NCBI RefSeq assembly: GCF_022815725.1
Contig: NZ_JALGRF010000005.1
Location: forward strand, 61,523 to 125,522
Length of the DNA stretch: 64,000 bases
Direction of reading: 5' to 3'
Source of the DNA: Streptomyces sp. APSN-46.1
GTDB lineage: Bacteria; Actinomycetota; Actinomycetes; Streptomycetales; Streptomycetaceae
A program made the translations under genes and the position numbers. Below are positions 24,708 through 34,943 of the stretch, in pieces; the stretch's first letter is position 1, and the number at the start of each line of letters is the position of its first letter. Under the pieces are notes generated by a model that ran no database searches, was not told the DNA's origin, and was given only the letters and a program-made list of their open reading frames with translations.

Positions 24708-25103
24708 CTACAGCGCCCCCTGCAGGTAAACCCGAGTGTGTGAGACCTGCGAGGAGGAGGCGGCGAAGGTGATAGACCGGGTGTCGCTGTTCACCGAAAC
24801 CCGGAGGCCGTCCGGCGTATCGCCTCCGGTGATCTGAACCGCGCGCTCCGCCTCCGCGTGGATGCCGGACAGCCGGAGGTCGGTCACTCCGGTGAACTCG
24901 ATCCAGAAGCACAAGGTGTTGTACGCCTTCTCCGACCACTCCGGCTTCGGGTGCGGCGGTAGTTGCTGGGTCTCGAAGCCGAAGGTCACCGAGGCGCCGC
25001 GCTCGTCGACGTGGACGTGGAAGAAGTCGCAGCTGTCTAGGTCGGGCACCGGCGCCGTGCCGTACAAGGCCCGCAGCTCCGACCAGTCGCTTGATTCAGT
25101 CAT
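24708..25103 (-). CDS. Imm50-like immunity protein, copy A
   Basis: 131 residues starting MTESSDWSELRALYGTAPVP. It contains DLDSCDFFHVHVDERGASVT, FGFETQQLPPHPKPEWSEKA, TLCFWIEFTGVTDLRLSGIH and GLRVSVNSDTRSITFAASSS. The pattern W-x-x-L-x-x-x-Y-G, then a beta-rich body, fits Imm50 as I remember it and parallels copy B. Imm50 proteins neutralise toxins of polymorphic secretion systems in the cytoplasm. It follows copy B with 1 bp between copy B's stop codon and its ATG; GTG 25112 is an alternative start. Confidence 0.6.
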   Translation of the reverse strand: MTESSDWSELRALYGTAPVPDLDSCDFFHVHVDERGASVTFGFETQQLPPHPKPEWSEKAYNTLCFWIEFTGVTDLRLSGIHAEAERAVQITGGDTPDGLRVSVNSDTRSITFAASSSQVSHTRVYLQGAL

Positions 25104-25104
25104 C

Positions 25105-25590
25105 TCACACACGCTCGTAGAAGGTGTTCACGTACGTCGGGGGAACCGTCGGATAGAGCTTGCTCTCGAGCCCACGGCTGAAGTGGTGCGGGCCGCTGTC
25201 GCCGCCGTCCGGGTCCAGCTTGAACACGCTGATCCTTCCTGCCTTGACCGACGCGTTCGCCGTGAACGAAACAGCGACGCCGGGTGCCGTCACTTGCACG
25301 GCCAGCCGGTGCAACGGAAGCGCGCGTAGTGTGATGTCCGCCGTGACCGGCGGCTGCCAGCCCTCCATCAGGAAGTCCTGAACCATGTAGAACTGGATTT
25401 GGCACTGCATGGTGTCTCCCGGCATGCCGTCCCACCGATCCGGGAATCTCGGGAGGTCGAGCCGCAAGGTGACTGTCGGGTCGAAGCCGTCCAGGTGTAC
25501 CGACCGCAGCCGGACACCCATCAGGTCGGGAACCTCGTCGTAGTACGTCGCGAAGGCCTGCGCATTCACGACAAAGTCACTCCAGGTCAT
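25105..25590 (-). CDS. Imm50-like immunity protein, copy B
   Basis: 161 residues starting MTWSDFVVNAQAFATYYDEV. It includes PDLMGVRLRSVHLDGFDPTV, TLRLDLPRFPDRWDGMPGDT, DITLRALPLHRLAVQVTAPG and VAVSFTANASVKAGRISVFK. This is the beta-rich Imm50 layout and aligns in outline with copy A. Its ATG lies inside the last codons of a toxin-like fragment in another frame (stop at 25577-25579), which indicates a former toxin-immunity pair. Confidence 0.62.
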   Translation of the reverse strand: MTWSDFVVNAQAFATYYDEVPDLMGVRLRSVHLDGFDPTVTLRLDLPRFPDRWDGMPGDTMQCQIQFYMVQDFLMEGWQPPVTADITLRALPLHRLAVQVTAPGVAVSFTANASVKAGRISVFKLDPDGGDSGPHHFSRGLESKLYPTVPPTYVNTFYERV

Positions 25591-25741
25591 AGTAGTAATG
25601 CTCCTCTGCGCCCTCGATCTGCCCGTTCCGGGGGTTGTCCCCGGGCCGGACGTGCACGTGCAGTGGCTGGTACCCGGGTTCGCCCGGTTTCTGGTGACCG
25701 AACCAGTGGTCGCCACCCAGCCAGAGCGGGCCCCGGTCACC
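25577..25741 (-). pseudogene. Orphan toxin C-terminal fragment 1
   Basis: A startless frame reads PLWLGGDHWFGHQKPGEPGY, then QPLHVHVRPGDNPRNGQIEG, then AEEHYYYDLE and stop. It overlaps the start of Imm50-like copy B. The coding signal begins right at the ppx terminator, so the rest of the toxin has been cut away. The His-rich sequence is reminiscent of toxin tips, but I cannot name the catalytic family. Confidence 0.55.
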
Positions 25742-25757
25742 GACCGGGGCCCCGCTC
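25724..25757 (-). terminator. Terminator after ppx; right edge of the island
   Basis: GAGCGGGCCCCGGTC pairs with GACCGGGGCC(C)CGCTC around a 3-nt loop, with one bulged C. It lies 5 bp past the ppx stop on the minus strand and marks where core sequence gives way to the toxin fragment. Confidence 0.75.
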
Positions 25758-25761
25758 AGTC

Positions 25762-26703
25762 TCAGGCGATGGACCAGGCGATGCCGTCCAGGATGTCGTG
25801 TTCCGAGACGACGACCTCCGAGGCGCCGATGCGGTCCATGATGGCCAGGAGGACCAGGGCGCCCGCGCCGATCACGTCCACGCGGCCCGGGTGCATCACC
25901 GGGATCGCCGCGCGTTCGGCGTGGGTCGTCGTCAGCATGTGCTCGCTGATCTCGCGGACCTTCTCGTACGGGATCCGGGAGTGGTGGATCGCCGACGAGT
26001 CGTACGCGGGCAGGCCGAGGGCGATGCCGGCGACCGTGGTCACCGAGCCGGCCAGGCCCACCAGGGTGCGGGCCTCGGCCAGTGGGACCGTTTCGGCGGC
26101 CAGGTCCAGGGCCGCCTCGATGTCGGCCCGTATGGCGGCGATCTGCCCGGGAGTCGGCGGGTCGGTGACGGCGCCGTCGACCACCAGGTGGCGTTCGGTC
26201 ATCCGGACGCAGCCGATGTCGACCGAGCGGGCCGCGCGGACGTGCTCCTCGCCGACCACGAACTCGGTCGAGCCGCCGCCGATGTCCACCACCAGGAACG
26301 GCCGCTCCAGGTGGTCATGGGCGGTGAGCTCGCGCGTGGCGCCGGTGAAGGAGAACTCCGCCTCCTGGTCGCCGGTGATCACCTCGGGCTCGACGCCCAG
26401 GATGTCCAGGACGCCCTGGACGAAGTCGGCGCGGTTCTCAGCGTCCCGGGAGGCCGAGGTCGCCACGAAGCGGATCTTCTCCGCACCGAGCTCCTTGATG
26501 ACCGCCGCGTACTCGCGGCAGGCCGCGAAGGTGCGCTCCAGGGCCTCCGGGGCGAGCCTGCCGGTCTTGTCCACGCCCTGGCCGAGCCGGACGATGGTCA
26601 TCCGCCGGTCCAGCTCGATCAGGTCGCCGGTCGCTGGGTCGCAGTCCGCGACGAGGAGGCGGATCGAGTTCGTGCCGCAGTCGATTCCGGCGACCCTCGT
26701 CAC
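25762..26703 (-). CDS. Exopolyphosphatase / GppA-family phosphatase
   Basis: 313 residues from GTG 26703 (V-T-R-V-A-G-I-D). Phosphate 1 motif is GIDCGTNSIRLLVAD, then SASRDAENRADFVQGV, the ADENRE-like EVITGDQEAEFSFTGA, and the phosphate 2 motif LVVDIGGGSTEFVVGE, all typical of the Ppx/GppA ASKHA fold. The enzyme hydrolyses polyphosphate or pppGpp. It overlaps the DUF501 gene by 4 bp (GTGA), indicating coupled translation. A strong terminator follows. Confidence 0.9.
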   Translation of the reverse strand: MTRVAGIDCGTNSIRLLVADCDPATGDLIELDRRMTIVRLGQGVDKTGRLAPEALERTFAACREYAAVIKELGAEKIRFVATSASRDAENRADFVQGVLDILGVEPEVITGDQEAEFSFTGATRELTAHDHLERPFLVVDIGGGSTEFVVGEEHVRAARSVDIGCVRMTERHLVVDGAVTDPPTPGQIAAIRADIEAALDLAAETVPLAEARTLVGLAGSVTTVAGIALGLPAYDSSAIHHSRIPYEKVREISEHMLTTTHAERAAIPVMHPGRVDVIGAGALVLLAIMDRIGASEVVVSEHDILDGIAWSIA

Positions 26704-27236
26704 TCCGACTCCTTCTTCTCCGCGCACGGCGTGACGCAGGCGCCCTTGGCCCACCACTCGGGCAGCATCGCGAGCGCCTCGTCGCCGAACGGGTTCACGC
26801 CCGGGCCGGCGGCCAGCGAGTGGCCGACGAGCACGTGCAGGCACTTCACCCGGTCCGGCATGCCGCCGGCGCTCGGGAAGCCCTGGAGCACCTCGATGGC
26901 GTCCCGGCGCCGGATGTAGTCCTCGTGCGCGGCCTGGTAGGCGGCGGCGAGCTCCGGGTCCTCGGCGAGCCGGGCCTGCATCTCCTTCATCACGCCGTTG
27001 GCCTCCAGCGTGCCGATGGCGGAGGCCGCGCGCGGGCACGTCAGGTAGTACAGCGTGGGGAACGGCGTGCCGTCGGGCAGCCGCGGGGCGGTCTCGACGA
27101 CGTCCGGCTGGCCGCAGGGGCAGCGGTGCGCGATGGCGCGGAGCCCGCGCGGCGGGCGGCCGAGCTGCTGCTCGAACGCCTCGATGTCCGCGTCGGTCGG
27201 CTCGGTCCGGTCGGTCTGGGGCGGTGGCGTCTGCAT
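26700..27236 (-). CDS. DUF501-family protein
   Basis: 178 residues starting MQTPPPQTDRTEPTDADIEA. It contains FEQQLGRPPRGLRAIAHRCP, CGQPDVVETAPRLPDGTPFP, TLYYLTCPRAASAIGTLEAN and HEDYIRRRDAIEVLQGFPSA. These features, including the CPCG and TLYYLTCP motifs, define DUF501, which in actinobacteria lies next to ppx and divIC/ftsB. Function is unknown. It is coupled to ppx. Confidence 0.88.
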   Translation of the reverse strand: MQTPPPQTDRTEPTDADIEAFEQQLGRPPRGLRAIAHRCPCGQPDVVETAPRLPDGTPFPTLYYLTCPRAASAIGTLEANGVMKEMQARLAEDPELAAAYQAAHEDYIRRRDAIEVLQGFPSAGGMPDRVKCLHVLVGHSLAAGPGVNPFGDEALAMLPEWWAKGACVTPCAEKKESE

Positions 27237-27281
27237 GCCTGGGGGATGTCTCTTCGTTATGGGTGAATGGGTCTGGTTCCG

Positions 27282-27770
27282 TCAGTCGCCCGGGCGGTCG
27301 GCCTTGTCGACCCCGTCCCAGACGTTCGAGTACCAGGGGCGGTCGGACGCGGCCTGTCCGGTACGGTGCCGCTCCGCGGCCTCGGCCTCGGGGTCCTTCA
27401 TGATGTAGCCGATCTCCCCCGGCCGGAGGAAGTGCAGGTGCTTGCGCGCCTGCTGCTCGGCGTACGCCGGGTCCTGCCAGCGGGCCTTCTCGTCGCGGAG
27501 TTCGTCGAGGCGCTTGCGCGCGTCGTCGGCGTCCCGCTGCTGCTCCGCGATCTCCGCGCGCTGGGACACGTACTGACGCATCGGATACGCGAGGGCGACG
27601 ACCAGGGTACAGAGGACGAGCACCAGGAGCGCGGCCCGGCCGGTGAGCCGGCTGCGGCGGACCTGGCGGCGCGACTGCGAGCGGTAGACGTGGGCGGCGG
27701 TGCGCTCGCCCAGCTGCTTGAGCCTGGTCGCGGTGGAGAAGGTGGAGAACCGGTCCCGGTTCCCGGCCAT
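27282..27770 (-). CDS. Septum formation initiator (FtsB/DivIC family)
   Basis: 162 residues starting MAGNRDRFSTFSTATRLKQL. A basic N-terminal tail precedes one transmembrane helix (LTGRAALLVLVLCTLVVALA) and a coiled coil (RAEIAEQQRDADDARKRLDE). The YAEQQARKHLHFLRPGEIGY motif is typical of actinobacterial DivIC. The protein acts with FtsL and FtsQ at the division site. ATG 27770 follows GGGGAGG. It lies between eno and DUF501, a conserved arrangement. Confidence 0.88.
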   Translation of the reverse strand: MAGNRDRFSTFSTATRLKQLGERTAAHVYRSQSRRQVRRSRLTGRAALLVLVLCTLVVALAYPMRQYVSQRAEIAEQQRDADDARKRLDELRDEKARWQDPAYAEQQARKHLHFLRPGEIGYIMKDPEAEAAERHRTGQAASDRPWYSNVWDGVDKADRPGD

Positions 27771-27860
27771 TGGTCCGCCTCCCCTGTGTACGCAACTACG
27801 CAATACGTCCCCGCACACGGTACGGGACCGAGTGCGGGGACGTACGGAAGCGAGGCGTGA

Positions 27861-30312
<2,452 letters not shown>

Positions 30313-30397
30313 GACTGTTCTCTCCGTCCGCCGGCAGGATTCGGCGATGCGGTCGAAGAGGCCCGCGGTGGCGAGCGATTCAGAAGGTAGACAGGTC

Positions 30398-30431
30398 TCT
30401 GCCCGATGTTCAACGAGGAACATCGGGCAGA
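30398..30431. other. Perfect 14-bp inverted repeat between the rpf genes
   Basis: TCTGCCCGATGTTC at 30398-30411 pairs perfectly with 30418-30431 around a 6-nt loop. It lies 156 bp past the second rpf gene and ~85 bp upstream of the riboswitch. It could be a terminator of the second gene or an operator of rpfA. Confidence 0.6.
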
Positions 30432-30586
30432 AACGCCCCTACTTGCGCCCTCGGCGCGGGTGTTTGCGCAGGTGAGGGCGGGGTTTGCGGAACGCTCCGG
30501 GCGTGACACGCCAGTTGACCGGAAGAGACACATGTCTCACTTACGGAAACCCGACATTCACACCTTTCTGGGTGTCCGAAGTGCCC

Positions 30587-31636
30587 CTATTTCTTCGATA
30601 GATCCAGATTCTGGCCGGGCTTGATCAGGTCGGCATCCCCGCCGATGACCTGCTCATTGGCCTGGTAGAGCGCGTTCCAACCGCCCGTCACGCCCTTGGC
30701 ATCCGCGATGGCGGCCAGACTGTCGCCCGCCTTCACGGTGTACGTGGGGTCCGACGCGGCATCAGACGTGAGGGAGGCCTCGACCGCGGGCGTACCGCGG
30801 TGCTTGCCGCCGCCCGCGTCCGCGGCGGCGGCCGCGGCGTCCGCCGTGGCGGACGGGCTCGGGGAGGCGCCGGGGCCGGGGGTGGCTCCCGGCGTGGCCG
30901 GGGCCGAGGGGTCGGCCGGGTCGGCGGGCGACGCGCCCGGGTCCGTCGGGACCGCCGGAGCCGAGGGGTCGGCGGGGGTCGTCGGGGCGGTGGGGCCGGT
31001 CGTCGGGCCGCCCGGGGTCGTGGGCGTCGTCGACGGCAGGTCCGGGTCGGGCATGACGGGCAGTCCGAGGGAGGGGCCGAGCGGGACGTCGGGCAGCCCG
31101 AAGGACGGCGAGCCGGACGGGTTCGGGCTCGGCGTCGGGGCGCCGTAGTCCGTCGCCGGCGTGGAGCCGTGGACGGGCACGGTGTGGTCCGGGCGGGACG
31201 GGCTCGGGGCGACCGGGCCGGGCGCGCCGACGTCGCCCGGGTCCACCTGCGCGGCGGCACCCTCCCCGCTCAGCCCGGCCGGGGCAGCGCACAGCGACCA
31301 CACCTGGGGGCCCTGGGAGGCGAGCACCCGTTCGGCGACGGCGATCTGCTGCGACCGGCTGGCGAGGTCGGCGCGCTCGGCGTAGGCCAGCCCGCCCGCG
31401 TTCTTCCACTCCTCCTGGCTGAACTGAAGTCCGCCGTAGGCGCCGGTGCCGGCGTTGGCGCTCCAGGTGCCGCCGCTCTCGCACTCGGCGACCTTGTCCC
31501 ACGTGGCGGCGTCGGCCGCGCTCGCGTTGGTCGCCGCGAGCAGCGGCAGCGCCAACGCGGAGCCTGCGACTCCAGCGGTGACGACGATGGCGGGCACCTG
31601 GCGGGGGCGTCTGTGGCGGCCGTTCCCGGAACGCAT
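30587..31636 (-). CDS. Second resuscitation-promoting factor with LysM domain and long Pro/Ala linker
   Basis: 349 residues; ATG 31636 follows AAAGG. A basic N-terminus and hydrophobic signal (IVVTAGVAGSALALPLLAA) precede the Rpf domain (WDKVAECESGGTWSANAGTG, AYGGLQFSQEEWKNAGGLAY). About 150 residues of Pro/Ser/Thr/Ala/Gly low complexity follow, then a C-terminal LysM domain (YTVKAGDSLAAIADAKGVTG). The long linker should let the catalytic domain reach across the wall while LysM binds peptidoglycan. It is a paralogue of the gene at 29408 in the same orientation. No riboswitch is seen in its short leader. Confidence 0.9.
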   Translation of the reverse strand: MRSGNGRHRRPRQVPAIVVTAGVAGSALALPLLAATNASAADAATWDKVAECESGGTWSANAGTGAYGGLQFSQEEWKNAGGLAYAERADLASRSQQIAVAERVLASQGPQVWSLCAAPAGLSGEGAAAQVDPGDVGAPGPVAPSPSRPDHTVPVHGSTPATDYGAPTPSPNPSGSPSFGLPDVPLGPSLGLPVMPDPDLPSTTPTTPGGPTTGPTAPTTPADPSAPAVPTDPGASPADPADPSAPATPGATPGPGASPSPSATADAAAAAADAGGGKHRGTPAVEASLTSDAASDPTYTVKAGDSLAAIADAKGVTGGWNALYQANEQVIGGDADLIKPGQNLDLSKK

Positions 31637-31727
31637 GAGCTGCACCTTTCGCATAACGGCGGGGTAACGGCAGAACCTAGCGGCCTTCGAACGATTGTCA
31701 CAACTCCGGTCGGAAACTGACTTCCGG

Positions 31728-33041
31728 TCAGCAAGGCGCCGGCGGGCTCGAATCGTTTCGAGGTGTGAAGCGAACGGGAAGAGTGCGCAGGCCACGCATG
31801 ATGAGTCCGCCGCGCCAGCGCAGCTCCTCGGGTGGAACAGCGAGTTCCAGATCCGGCAGACGCGTCAGCAAAGCCGCGAGCGCGGTCTGTCCTTCGAGTC
31901 GCGCGAGCGGCGCGCCCAGGCAGTAGTGGATCCCGTGCCCGTATCCGAGGTGCTGATTGTCGGTCCGGGAGAGGTCGAGGGTGTCCGGGTCGGCGAACCG
32001 GGCGGGGTCGCGGTCGGCGGCCGCGAGGACCACCAGTACGGGGTCGCCCGTCGCGATCTCCTGCCCGCCGAGGGTCAGCGGCTCGGTGGCGAACCGCCAC
32101 GTCGCCAGCTCCACCGGGCCGTCGTAGCGCAGGAGTTCCTCGATTCCGGTTTCCAGCAGCGCGCTCTCGCCGGCGGCGAGGGAGGCCTGGAGGCGCTCGC
32201 GCTGGTCCGGGTTCATGAAGAGGGAGTGGACGCCGTTGCCGATGAGGTTGACCGTCGTCTCAAATCCGGCGAACAGCAGGATAAAGGCCATCGCGGTGGC
32301 CTCGGCCTCCGTCAGGTGGTCACCGTGATCGCTTGCCCGGATCAGATCGGAAATGAGGTCATTGCCCAGATCGTTCCGCTTTCGGTGGATGAGTTCCCCG
32401 AGATAGGTGCGCATCTGCTTCACGGAACGGGCCACTCCGCCGCGCGGTCCACCGCCATGCCGGATCATCATTCCGGCCCAGTCGCGGAAGTCGTCCTGGT
32501 CCTCGCGCGGTACGCCGAGCATCTCGCAGATGGCGTAGATGGGGAGCGGGAAGGCGAACTCGTGGATGAGATCCGCCTCCCCCTTCCCCACAAACTGGTC
32601 GATGAGGTGGTCGGTGAGCTCCTGCACCCGGGGGGTGAACTCGGCGACGCGGCGCGGGGTGAACGCCTTCGACACCAGCCGCCGCAGCCGGGTGTGGTCC
32701 GGCGGGTCGATGTTGAGCAGGTGCGTCATCAGCTCGGCCTTGCGCTCCCCCGGGATCCCGGTCTTGCCCTTGGCGTGCGCGGGTTCCGCGTGGTGCGCCG
32801 GATTCTTGCTCAGGCGCTGGTCGGCGAGCGCCTGGCGGGCGTCGGCGTACCGGGTGACGAGCCAGGCCTCGACCCCGCTCGGGAGCTTGGTGCGGTGCAC
32901 CGGGGAGTGCTCGCGCAGCCAGGCGTAGGCCGGGTACGGGTCGGTCGCGAACTCCCAGTCGAACAGGGTCGGGCCCTGAGGGGTCGGGGCGTCTGCGGGG
33001 TCTACTGGGGCTGCGGGGTCCGCGGGGGTCTGCTCATGCAC
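31728..33041 (-). CDS. Cytochrome P450 (CYP107-like)
   Basis: 437 residues. The I-helix oxygen-binding motif is LLFAGFETTVNLI (residues 258-263 AGFETT), ExxR is EELLRY (Glu302/Arg305), and the heme loop is LGYGHGIHYCLGAPLARLEG with Cys374. There is no membrane anchor, as usual for soluble bacterial P450s, so it needs separate ferredoxin partners, none of which lie nearby. The heme loop has Tyr where most P450s have Phe. In S. coelicolor the P450 near rpf is, from memory, CYP107P1. The substrate is unknown. Confidence 0.9.
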   Translation of the reverse strand: MHEQTPADPAAPVDPADAPTPQGPTLFDWEFATDPYPAYAWLREHSPVHRTKLPSGVEAWLVTRYADARQALADQRLSKNPAHHAEPAHAKGKTGIPGERKAELMTHLLNIDPPDHTRLRRLVSKAFTPRRVAEFTPRVQELTDHLIDQFVGKGEADLIHEFAFPLPIYAICEMLGVPREDQDDFRDWAGMMIRHGGGPRGGVARSVKQMRTYLGELIHRKRNDLGNDLISDLIRASDHGDHLTEAEATAMAFILLFAGFETTVNLIGNGVHSLFMNPDQRERLQASLAAGESALLETGIEELLRYDGPVELATWRFATEPLTLGGQEIATGDPVLVVLAAADRDPARFADPDTLDLSRTDNQHLGYGHGIHYCLGAPLARLEGQTALAALLTRLPDLELAVPPEELRWRGGLIMRGLRTLPVRFTPRNDSSPPAPC

Positions 33042-33082
33042 CCGAAGACGGTATCCCGGCCGCCACCGGCCGCTATCGACCG

Positions 33083-34069
33083 CTACTGGCCGACGCCCTC
33101 GGCGGCCCGGATCGCGTCACGGTAGACGCGGGCCGCCGCGCGCAGCGCCGCCTCGGGGTCCGCTCCCGCCGCCTCGGCGCGTGCCGCCAGCTCCAGCAGC
33201 TCGTATCCGACGCCCTCGCCGCGGGGCAGTTCCACCGGCACCTTCGCGGTGCGGGCCCGGCCGGCGAGCTTGGCCGCGAGCGCGAGGCCCGGCTGGCCCA
33301 GCGGGATCCCGTCGGTGACCGACTCCCGCTGCTTCTCGACCGCCTTGGTGCGCTGCCAGTGCGCGCTGACGTCCTCGGCGGTCTCCGCCTCCGCGTCCCC
33401 GAAGACGTGCGGATGCCGGTGGATCAGCTTCGCCACGAGGTTCCCGGCCACGTCGTCGATGGAGAACGGCTCCTCCTCGTGCTCCTCTGCGATGCGCGCG
33501 TGGAAGACCACCTGGAGCAGTACGTCGCCGAGTTCCTCGCGCAGCTCCTCCCGGTCCCCGACCTCGATGGCCTCGACCAGTTCGTACGCCTCCTCGATGG
33601 CGTACTTCACCAGGCCCTCGTGGGTCTGGCGCGAGGTCCAGGGGCATTCCCTGCGGACCCGGTCCATCACCTGCACCAGGTCGAGCAGTCGGGCGCCCGG
33701 CAGGTCGTACGAGCCGGGCAGCAGCTCCAGGTCCGGCATGCTGACGCGGCCGGAGCCGGCCAGGCGGGCCAGCCCGTCGGTGAGCCGCTGGTCTCCCTCG
33801 CCGCCCGGGATGACCACGACGGTGCGGCCGCCGGCGCAGGCCTCGACCAGGGTCTGCGCGTCGGGGGTCTCGTGCGCGACCTCGACGCCCGCCTCCCGCA
33901 GGTACGGCAGCTGCGGGTGCTCCGGGTCGGCGCACAGCACCCGGTCCGCGGCGTGCAGGGTCTGCCACGCCGGCCAGGACAGCAGGCCGGGCGCGACCCG
34001 GTGGCTGGCGGTGAGCAGGACGATGCGGCCGGTGGGCTCGGCGGGTTCGGCGGGTTCGTGGTCGGTCAC
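33083..34069 (-). CDS. Nucleoside triphosphate pyrophosphohydrolase (MazG family)
   Basis: 328 residues. The N-terminal ~110 residues form a tetrapyrrole-methylase-like domain (IVLLTASHRVAPGLLSWPAW). The MazG core follows: LLDLVQVMDRVRRECPWTSR, QTHEGLVKYAIEEAYELVEA, EELREELGDVLLQVVFHARI. The EExxE and ExxD metal-binding motifs are intact. The HRHPHVFGD motif is typical of MazG. The enzyme removes abnormal NTPs. It lies 13 bp after the SurA-like lipoprotein gene ends upstream. Confidence 0.9.
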   Translation of the reverse strand: MTDHEPAEPAEPTGRIVLLTASHRVAPGLLSWPAWQTLHAADRVLCADPEHPQLPYLREAGVEVAHETPDAQTLVEACAGGRTVVVIPGGEGDQRLTDGLARLAGSGRVSMPDLELLPGSYDLPGARLLDLVQVMDRVRRECPWTSRQTHEGLVKYAIEEAYELVEAIEVGDREELREELGDVLLQVVFHARIAEEHEEEPFSIDDVAGNLVAKLIHRHPHVFGDAEAETAEDVSAHWQRTKAVEKQRESVTDGIPLGQPGLALAAKLAGRARTAKVPVELPRGEGVGYELLELAARAEAAGADPEAALRAAARVYRDAIRAAEGVGQ

Positions 34070-34092
34070 CCTCCGAACCTACCTCGTGGGGG

Positions 34093-34752
34093 TCAGGCTC
34101 CGGCGGGGGGCTGCTCGGGCTGCTCGGGCCTCGTCCGCTGGGTGATCCACGGCGTCTCCGCCTCGCCGAGCGCGATCTGCTTGGCGTCCCAGCCGCCGTA
34201 GCGCGGGTTCACGTCGATGTGCAGCGCGGCGGAGGCCTTGCTCAGGGCCGGCACGAACGCGTCGTCGCCGAACTTCTCCTGGATCTTGCCGAGCAGCAGC
34301 TGGAAGCGGATGTCCTCGTCGATCTGGTCCGGTGCGATCGGGAGCCGCTGCGCCAGCGCCAGCTGCTCCATCTTCTCCGCGCCGCCGTTCTGCTCGCTCG
34401 TCTCCTTGCGGACGTCCTCGATCTCCCGGGTGGTGACCGTGATGCCCGCATCCTTCGCGGTCCTCTCCAGGATCCGCAGCTGGATCATCTTGTTGAGCTT
34501 CAGCCGCTCCAGCCGGGGGGTGCCCGGGGCCTGGGCACCCTGCGCGGCGGCGCTCTGCGCGGCCGCCTTCCGCGCGGCCGTGTTCTGCGCGCTGCGGACG
34601 TCGTTCACCTGGCCCTGGAGCGCGGAGGTGGTGATCCGTTCCCCGCCGACCACGGCCGCGGTGCCGGGCCGGACGTCACTGGAGCAGGCGGACAGCAGGG
34701 GGGCCGCCGCGAGCAGGACGGCGGAGACGGAGAGCGCTGTGCGACGGTGCAA
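34093..34752 (-). CDS. SurA N-terminal-domain lipoprotein
   Basis: 219 residues. TTG 34752 (L-H-R-R-T-A) is chosen because GGAGG lies 5 bp upstream. The signal peptide ends in LLSAC, a lipobox, giving a lipid-anchored extracytoplasmic protein with Cys near residue 23. The body has VVGGERITTSALQGQVNDVR, KLNKMIQLRILERTAKDAGI, ITVTTREIEDVRKETSEQ and KIQEKFGDDAFVPALSK. This is the chaperone-like helical SurA_N pattern without a peptidyl-prolyl isomerase domain. It probably helps exported proteins fold. Confidence 0.8.
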   Translation of the reverse strand: MHRRTALSVSAVLLAAAPLLSACSSDVRPGTAAVVGGERITTSALQGQVNDVRSAQNTAARKAAAQSAAAQGAQAPGTPRLERLKLNKMIQLRILERTAKDAGITVTTREIEDVRKETSEQNGGAEKMEQLALAQRLPIAPDQIDEDIRFQLLLGKIQEKFGDDAFVPALSKASAALHIDVNPRYGGWDAKQIALGEAETPWITQRTRPEQPEQPPAGA

Positions 34753-34943
34753 AGGAGCCTCCAGGGCCGGGGAGATTGTGCGCTGATGCACAAAGCCGTG
34801 CGGTGATCGATGGTATGAGGTCAGGGTGATCCGAGCCACCGGTTCGACCAACGATTCCCGGGGTGTTGGGGTACGCGCTGTTCGTGTCGGTGCCACCCGG
34901 TGGTCACCCTTCGTCCGCCCAGCGGTGTCAAGGTCGGCCCACC

